In this document: positions 7,653-10,474 of the stretch, in pieces
How the letters are laid out: every line of letters begins with the position of its first letter
How positions within the stretch are numbered: the first letter of the stretch is position 1
Source: Actinomycetes bacterium
GTDB taxonomy: Bacteria; Actinomycetota; Acidimicrobiia; Acidimicrobiales; Bog-793
Length of the DNA stretch: 10,474 bases
Assembly: GCA_021823365.1 (NCBI GenBank)
Contig: JAKAOD010000062.1
Location: 1-10,474 of the forward strand
Reading direction: 5' to 3'
Made by a program: the position numbers and the translations under genes
The notes under the pieces: model-generated
What the model was told of the DNA's origin: nothing
The model's input: only the letters and a program-made list of their open reading frames with translations
Databases searched by the model: none

Positions 7653-8238
7653 TTGCCCGAGGCTCAGACGATCAAGACCCTGGTCCTGGCAAAAGCCGCG
7701 CCGGTGATGACCCACGACCTGGACGAGACCGTATGCGTCGCCGGCGTCCGCCTTGACGGCGAGCGCCGGGAATGGGTCCGCTTGCATCCGGTCCCATTTC
7801 GAGACCTCGCCGACGACAGCAAGTTCGCCAAGTACCAAGTCTTAGAGGTCGACGTCCGTCGTCATCGCACGGACCGACGCCCGGAGACTTCGACGCCGGT
7901 CTACGGCACGACCGAGTCTCTTCGACGATCCCGAGAGACCCAAGCTGCCTTTCGAGGTGGTCCCCTGGCGGTTCAGCTATCAGTACCACTGCGCCGCGAA
8001 GGGATGCGGCGGCCACGATCAGACGATCGTCGATTGGGAAGTGGTCACCCTCTGGCGACACGTCCGACATCGGGCCGACTGGCGAGACGCGATGAGGGAG
8101 AAGTTCGAGCACCAGATGTGGACACAGCGAGACTCCGCTCTCTTCGTGGGGAACATGGAGCAGTACCCGACGAGCTTCTTGGTCCTGGGGGTGTTCTGGC
8201 CCCCTAAGGGGACCATCCAGGGAGTGCTCGGCTCTTGA
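7653..8238 (+). pseudogene. Broken gene for an uncharacterised Cys/His protein (frameshift, probably internal deletion)
   Basis: I do not know a function for this family. The N-terminal part starts at TTG 7653 with AAGGAGG seven bases upstream. It encodes a conserved-looking block with L-V-L-A-K-A-A-P-V, C-V-A-G-V-R and W-V-R-L-H-P-V-P-F-R-D-L, ending near R-P-E-T-S-T-P-V-Y-G. From about 7918 the homologous-looking continuation is one frame over: L-F-D-D-P, V-P-W-R-F-S-Y-Q-Y-H-C, G-C-G-G-H-D, V-D-W-E, L-F-V-G-N-M, S-F-L-V-L-G-V-F-W-P-P. The C-x5-C-x2-H spacing suggests a metal site. The frames switch between about 7900 and 7920. The original frame stays open to 8207 but reads as shadow sequence. 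From memory, relatives have roughly 80 more residues between the two blocks, so an out-of-frame internal deletion is likelier than a one-base slip. Codon 7842-7844 is TTA, rare in such DNA. The second frame ends in TTGA overlapping the DUF488 start. Confidence 0.65.
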
Positions 8239-8723
8239 GCGCGCGACTTGCCTCGGGGAGCAGCCTCGGCGACCATCGTCGGGTGCCGGGTGGGATCTAC
8301 AGCGTGGGCTACGAGGGCATGGAGGCGCGCACCCTCGTCGACCACCTGACCTGGGCCGGCGTCACGCTCCTCATCGACGTTCGGCTGAACCCGGTGAGCC
8401 GCAAGCCTGGTTGGTCGAAACGCTCGCTACAGGCGACGCTCGAGGCAGCGGGCATCGAATACCGGCACGAACGAGCCCTCGGCAATCCCCCGGACAACCG
8501 CGACTCGTTTCGACGAGGGGACGGTGACGAGGGTCGTCGGCGGATGCGCGAGATTCTCTCCAACGGCTCGGGACCGGCCCTGCAGCGCCTCGTGGACGAC
8601 GCAGCGGTGCGACGTGTCGCCGTGCTCTGTGTCGAACGCGGAGCACGGCGCTGTCACCGCCAAGTGATCACCGATATGGCCCAGGAGCTCGACCCTTCCA
8701 TCGAGGTTCGCCACATAGCCTGA
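8235..8723 (+). CDS. DUF488 family protein
   Basis: This 162-residue protein matches DUF488. It has I-Y-S-V-G-Y-E-G (21-28), I-D-V-R-L-N-P-V-S-R-K-P-G-W-S-K (47-62), A-G-I-E-Y-R-H-E-R-A-L-G-N-P (72-85), and a C-terminal C-V-E-R-G-A-R-R-C-H-R (131-141). The last is the family's paired-cysteine CHR motif. No biochemical activity is established for the family to my knowledge; the Asp/Arg and Cys-His-Arg clusters suggest a small catalytic or nucleic-acid-related enzyme. The TTG start at 8235 overlaps the stop of the preceding gene (TTGA), which implies translational coupling to the broken Cys/His gene and a functional pairing in the ancestor. A start a little downstream, at GTG 8283 near the first conserved block, is possible. 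The frame is intact and all motifs are present, so it may still work although its partner is damaged. Confidence 0.82.
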   Translation: MSARLASGSSLGDHRRVPGGIYSVGYEGMEARTLVDHLTWAGVTLLIDVRLNPVSRKPGWSKRSLQATLEAAGIEYRHERALGNPPDNRDSFRRGDGDEGRRRMREILSNGSGPALQRLVDDAAVRRVAVLCVERGARRCHRQVITDMAQELDPSIEVRHIA

Positions 8724-8790
8724 CAAACACGCGTTGGCGTCGAAACTGTCCGCGCCCATCGCCGACGCGCACCCGGACGTACGAAGGCCG

Positions 8791-8829
8791 TCATGAGACT
8801 GTAATAAAGTAGTTTGCAGAATTTCGTGG
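8791..8829 (+). repeat. Direct repeat X, copy 1
   Basis: These 39 bases match 9687-9725 at 33 positions with no gaps, and five of the six differences are transitions. The core TAGTTTGCAG and ATTTCGTGG blocks are exact. It is much more AT-rich than its surroundings. Its right end overlaps repeat Y copy 2 by five bases (CGTGG). Confidence 0.88.
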
Positions 8830-8882
8830 TCTTGCCCTCACACAATACGAACCACGGGCCGACGATCGCCGGGCCGGTGATC
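8825..8882 (+). repeat. Direct repeat Y, copy 2
   Basis: This copy is 53 of 58 identical to 7453-7510 and in the same orientation. Here the terminal arms CGTGGT (8825-8830) and ACCACG pair perfectly around a 20-nt loop. It follows repeat X copy 1 directly and ends 45 bases before the start of the antitoxin-toxin fusion gene. Confidence 0.9.
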
Positions 8883-8915
8883 TCGCTCCTCGACCCCTGG
8901 CGGGACGAGCATCCG

Positions 8916-8921
8916 TAGGAT
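8916..8921 (+). promoter_or_regulatory. Candidate -10 element giving a leaderless transcript
   Basis: TAGGAT lies six bases before the ATG at 8928, the usual distance from a -10 element to the transcription start, so the mRNA could begin at the A of the start codon. No convincing -35 is seen. The same bases include a weak AGGA ribosome site, so the two readings cannot be separated by eye. Confidence 0.35.
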
Positions 8922-8927
8922 CTGGAC

Positions 8928-9665
8928 ATGGCGAGGACCCGGAACCCGTGGCTCGGGCCGGCGGCTCGACCCGTCGCTGTCCCAGAAGACGTCGACGATC
9001 CGCGGCTGGAAAAGGCTTCGGGGCAAGTCGAGCTGCCGTTCCACATCCGCTGGAGCGAGCCTTACCTGACCTACGACCTGGCTCGACGTCCGCATCGGCT
9101 TCGCGTCTACGAGCAGGTGCTCAGAGAGGGCACGGAGGACGATGTGCGCTTCTACGTCGACGTCGACCAGCTCCTCGACCTCTTCGACGAGCTGGTCCTT
9201 CCTCCGACCGTTCGTCGAGCATGGGTGGACTGGTTCCGTCGTCATCGAGGGACCGAGCTCGACCTCGGAAGCGACGCTCGGATCCTCCCCGTCGATCGAG
9301 GTCCCGGCTTTCCGGTGCTCTCGGGCGAGGAGCTGGCAGTCGACAAGGTCCTGGCCGTGTTCGGCCGGGCGGAGCCGCGGGACTTCGCGGACCTCGTCGC
9401 GGTCGTCGATCGCTACGGGCTCGATCGACTGTTCGACCTGGCAGCGGAGAAGGATAGTGGCTTCGACCCCGGAGTCTTTGCCGAGATGGCCGACCGCTTC
9501 ACTCGACTCCCCAGGGAGGAGTTTCTTCTCGACGACGATGGGTACAGCGAGCTGAGTCGAGCCGTCAGCGGCTGGCGTGCACGAGCGGTAGAGCTGGCCC
9601 GATCCAACCAACCGAGGCGTCATCTCGGACCTGATCGCGGTCCCGATCTCGGCCTTGGGCTGTGA
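8928..9665 (+). CDS. Fusion of an antitoxin-like N-terminus with the C-terminal half of an AbiEii-type nucleotidyltransferase toxin
   Basis: The product has 245 residues. Residues 1-104 (R-N-P-W-L-G, R-P-V-A-V-P-E-D-V-D-D-P-R-L-E-K-A, W-S-E-P, R-V-Y-E-Q-V-L-R-E-G-T, A-W-V-D-W-F) resemble a small actinobacterial protein that I recall being encoded just before AbiEii-like toxins. Residues about 108-222 (E-L-D-L-G-S-D-A-R-I-L-P-V, S-G-E-E-L-A-V-D-K-V-L-A-V-F-G-R-A, R-D-F-A-D-L, A-A-E-K-D-S-G-F, a final W) match the C-terminal part of AbiEii/AbiGii nucleotidyltransferases. The N-terminal catalytic part with its Gly-Ser and Asp-x-Asp metal site is absent, so transferase activity is not expected. 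The simplest reading is one in-frame deletion joining the two genes near residues 104-109. The reading frame is intact throughout. A genuine small two-domain immunity protein is an alternative. The ATG start has a weak AGGA upstream or may be leaderless. Confidence 0.6.
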   Translation: MARTRNPWLGPAARPVAVPEDVDDPRLEKASGQVELPFHIRWSEPYLTYDLARRPHRLRVYEQVLREGTEDDVRFYVDVDQLLDLFDELVLPPTVRRAWVDWFRRHRGTELDLGSDARILPVDRGPGFPVLSGEELAVDKVLAVFGRAEPRDFADLVAVVDRYGLDRLFDLAAEKDSGFDPGVFAEMADRFTRLPREEFLLDDDGYSELSRAVSGWRARAVELARSNQPRRHLGPDRGPDLGLGL

Positions 9666-9686
9666 GACCCCGCTCGCGACCTACGG

Positions 9687-9725
9687 TCATGTGACCGCAA
9701 CAAAATAGTTTGCAGGATTTCGTGG
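9687..9725 (+). repeat. Direct repeat X, copy 2, touching the tRNA 3' end
   Basis: Second copy of the 39-bp repeat at 8791-8829. Its last two bases are the final two bases of the tRNA gene on the other strand, so it is essentially the sequence immediately 3' of the tRNA. It contains, with one base to the left, the inverted repeat GGTCA-TG-TGACC (9686-9697). Copy 1 keeps only the GTC/GAC part. A repeated tRNA 3' flank resembles an integration boundary, but no integrase is visible here. Confidence 0.85.
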
Positions 9726-9796
9726 GGACGGAGGGGATCGAACCCTCACTTGGAGCGTTTTAAGCGCCCTGCCTCTGCCGATTGGGCTACGTCCCC
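9724..9796 (-). tRNA. tRNA with anticodon UAA (Leu, UUA codon) and a short variable loop
   Basis: The full cloverleaf reads on the minus strand. The acceptor GGGGACG pairs perfectly with CGTCCCC. The D arm is GCC with GGC around an 11-base loop containing GG (9771-9787). The anticodon stem GGGCG pairs with CGCTC (one G-U), with loop CTTAAAA at 9758-9764. The T arm is GAGGG-TTCGATC-CCCTC (9731-9747). The anticodon is UAA at 9760-9762. The discriminator base would be A (9723), and CCA is not encoded (ACG follows). The variable region is only CAAGT (9748-9752). Bacterial tRNA-Leu is normally class II with a long variable arm, so the identity assigned from the anticodon is uncertain. The 3-bp D stem with a C-A mismatch is, however, like that of leucine tRNAs. 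A 7-bp hairpin with one wobble pair (9810-9816 with 9821-9827) lies just upstream; no clear promoter is seen. Confidence 0.88.
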
Positions 9797-9924
9797 GTGC
9801 TCCTGACACGTTGCCACCGCTGGCAGCTCCTCGCCACGCCCGCCGAGCCGCCGCCGCGGCGCCCAGCCCGCAAGCCGGCAGCGCCTCCCGCCGTAAGGAG
9901 GGCGTGCGCGCCCTGGCCAATGCG

Positions 9925-9967
9925 TTGACAGAGTGAACCAATGTGGCCAGAGTGATGAAGTGTGGCC
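9925..9967 (+). promoter_or_regulatory. TTGACA box and 19-bp tandem near-repeat before the wall-hydrolase-like gene
   Basis: A perfect -35-like TTGACA lies at 9925-9930; no good -10 follows at 16-18 bases. Two 19-bp units, 9930-9948 and 9949-9967, agree at 15 positions, both starting AGAGTGA and ending TGTGGCC. The second ends four bases before the ATG at 9972. Two in-phase sites overlapping a promoter and start codon suggest an operator; the regulator is unknown. Confidence 0.35.
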
Positions 9968-9971
9968 TGTG

Positions 9972-10474
9972 ATGTTGCAGCGCACTCATGTGCCCTCTGT
10001 GCGCCGTGGGGCGCCCGCGCGCAGCAGGCTGCCCGCGCCCGCACCGGTCGCCGTCGCCGCGGCGCTCCTGGGCGCCGCCGCCCTCGCCTCGTCCCTCCCG
10101 GTCGCCGCGACGGCGGCGGCTGACGGGATCACCGCGCCGAGCCCGGGCCAGATCGGATCGGCGCGCGCCCGGGCCGCCGCCCTCGAAAAGCGCATCGCCG
10201 CCGATCAGGAGCGCGAGCAGATCGCCGGCGAGCGCTACGACGAGGCGACGGTCGTCCTCCAGCAGGACGAGCAACGCCTCGAGGCGGACCGGACGGCGAT
10301 CGCGACCGAGGCCAGGCGGATCGTCGCCGCCCGCGCCCGGGTGCGCTCGGCCGCCGTCGCCGACTACGTCTTCAGCGACAGCGCCGCCGCCGAGGCGGCG
10401 GCAGTGCTGTCCTCGAGCATCGCCGACGCCGCGACGGTCTCCACCTACGCCAGCGTGGCGACCCAGCGCCTCGC
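9972..10474 (+). CDS. Secreted coiled-coil protein, N-terminus of an NlpC/P60-type peptidoglycan hydrolase (partial)
   Basis: The frame from ATG 9972 runs off the window end with 167 residues visible. The first 20 or so residues carry four arginines and a histidine. A hydrophobic signal stretch follows (about 23-49, rich in Ala, Val and Leu), ending in A-T-A-A-A before D-G, a likely signal peptidase I site. From about 58 on, the sequence is a long Ala/Arg/Glu heptad coiled coil (A-R-A-R-A-A-A-L-E-K-R-I-A) and continues with A-D-Y-V-F, the arrangement seen in the N-termini of actinobacterial NlpC/P60 and PcsB-like wall hydrolases. The catalytic domain would lie beyond the window, so enzymatic function is inferred. 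It is divergent from the tRNA gene, 175 bases away. The ribosome site is weak, so translation could be nearly leaderless; a GTG at 9990 is an alternative start. Confidence 0.6.
   Translation, partial: MLQRTHVPSVRRGAPARSRLPAPAPVAVAAALLGAAALASSLPVAATAAADGITAPSPGQIGSARARAAALEKRIAADQEREQIAGERYDEATVVLQQDEQRLEADRTAIATEARRIVAARARVRSAAVADYVFSDSAAAEAAAVLSSSIADAATVSTYASVATQRL

Noticed and set aside
8825..8882. Repeat Y read as a degraded tRNA 3' end (GGTTCG on the minus strand, followed by ACCACG)
   Set aside because: No T stem or acceptor pairing can be formed, so the likeness is limited to a few bases.
8838..9623. Minus-strand 261-codon frame opposite the antitoxin-toxin fusion
   Set aside because: It is antisense to a better plus-strand frame and ends in repeat Y2; its terminal similarity to another shadow frame is explained by the repeat.
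7453..9725. A CRISPR array
   Set aside because: There are only two copies of each repeat, separated by gene-length spacing, and no cas genes.
9904..9936. A ten-codon ORF after AAGGAGG upstream of the wall-hydrolase-like gene
   Set aside because: The ribosome site is only about two bases from the GTG, and nothing else supports translation.
9797..9971. A c-di-AMP (ydaO-type) riboswitch, often found before actinobacterial NlpC/P60 genes
   Set aside because: The conserved ydaO core motifs are not recognisable and the interval is short; only simple hairpins are visible.

Overview
The window is very GC-rich, with long shadow frames on both strands, frequent GTG and TTG starts, a Tat lipoprotein and a coiled-coil wall hydrolase. 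This points to a high-GC actinobacterium; an Acidimicrobiia- or Thermoleophilia-like lineage is a guess. Positions about 7450-9725 are visibly less GC-rich and more disordered than the flanks, and they look like a small accessory island beside a tRNA gene.

Left part, 1-7395: chromosomal-type genes. On the minus strand are a globin-coupled sensor with a GAF domain (cut by the window start) and a Tat-exported, probably lipid-anchored protein of the N,N-dimethylformamidase large-subunit C-terminal family. Divergent from these is an lgt-like prolipoprotein diacylglyceryl transferase in which two residues normally essential in E. coli Lgt appear replaced. Convergent with it are gabT (4-aminobutyrate aminotransferase), a double-SIS sugar-phosphate isomerase/deaminase, and a SAM hydroxide adenosyltransferase (DUF62 family), all on the minus strand with gaps of 130-180 bases.

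Right part, 7453-9725: the island. Two direct repeat families mark it. Repeat Y (58 bp, 53 identical) lies at 7453-7510 and 8825-8882. Repeat X (39 bp, 33 identical) lies at 8791-8829 and 9687-9725. The second X copy ends at the 3' end of a tRNA gene, and X1 and Y2 overlap by five bases. Between the repeats are a broken gene for a Cys/His-containing protein joined by a TTGA overlap to a DUF488 gene, and a single ORF that looks like an antitoxin fused in frame to the C-terminal half of an AbiEii-type toxin. Two of the three genes therefore look internally deleted, suggesting a decaying defence or addiction island.

The tRNA (9724-9796, minus) has anticodon UAA, the leucine UUA decoder, but only a 5-nt variable loop, whereas bacterial tRNA-Leu normally has a long variable arm. 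The one in-frame TTA codon I found in the window is in the broken island gene. Right of the tRNA, on the plus strand, begins a secreted coiled-coil protein resembling the N-terminus of NlpC/P60 peptidoglycan hydrolases, cut by the window end.
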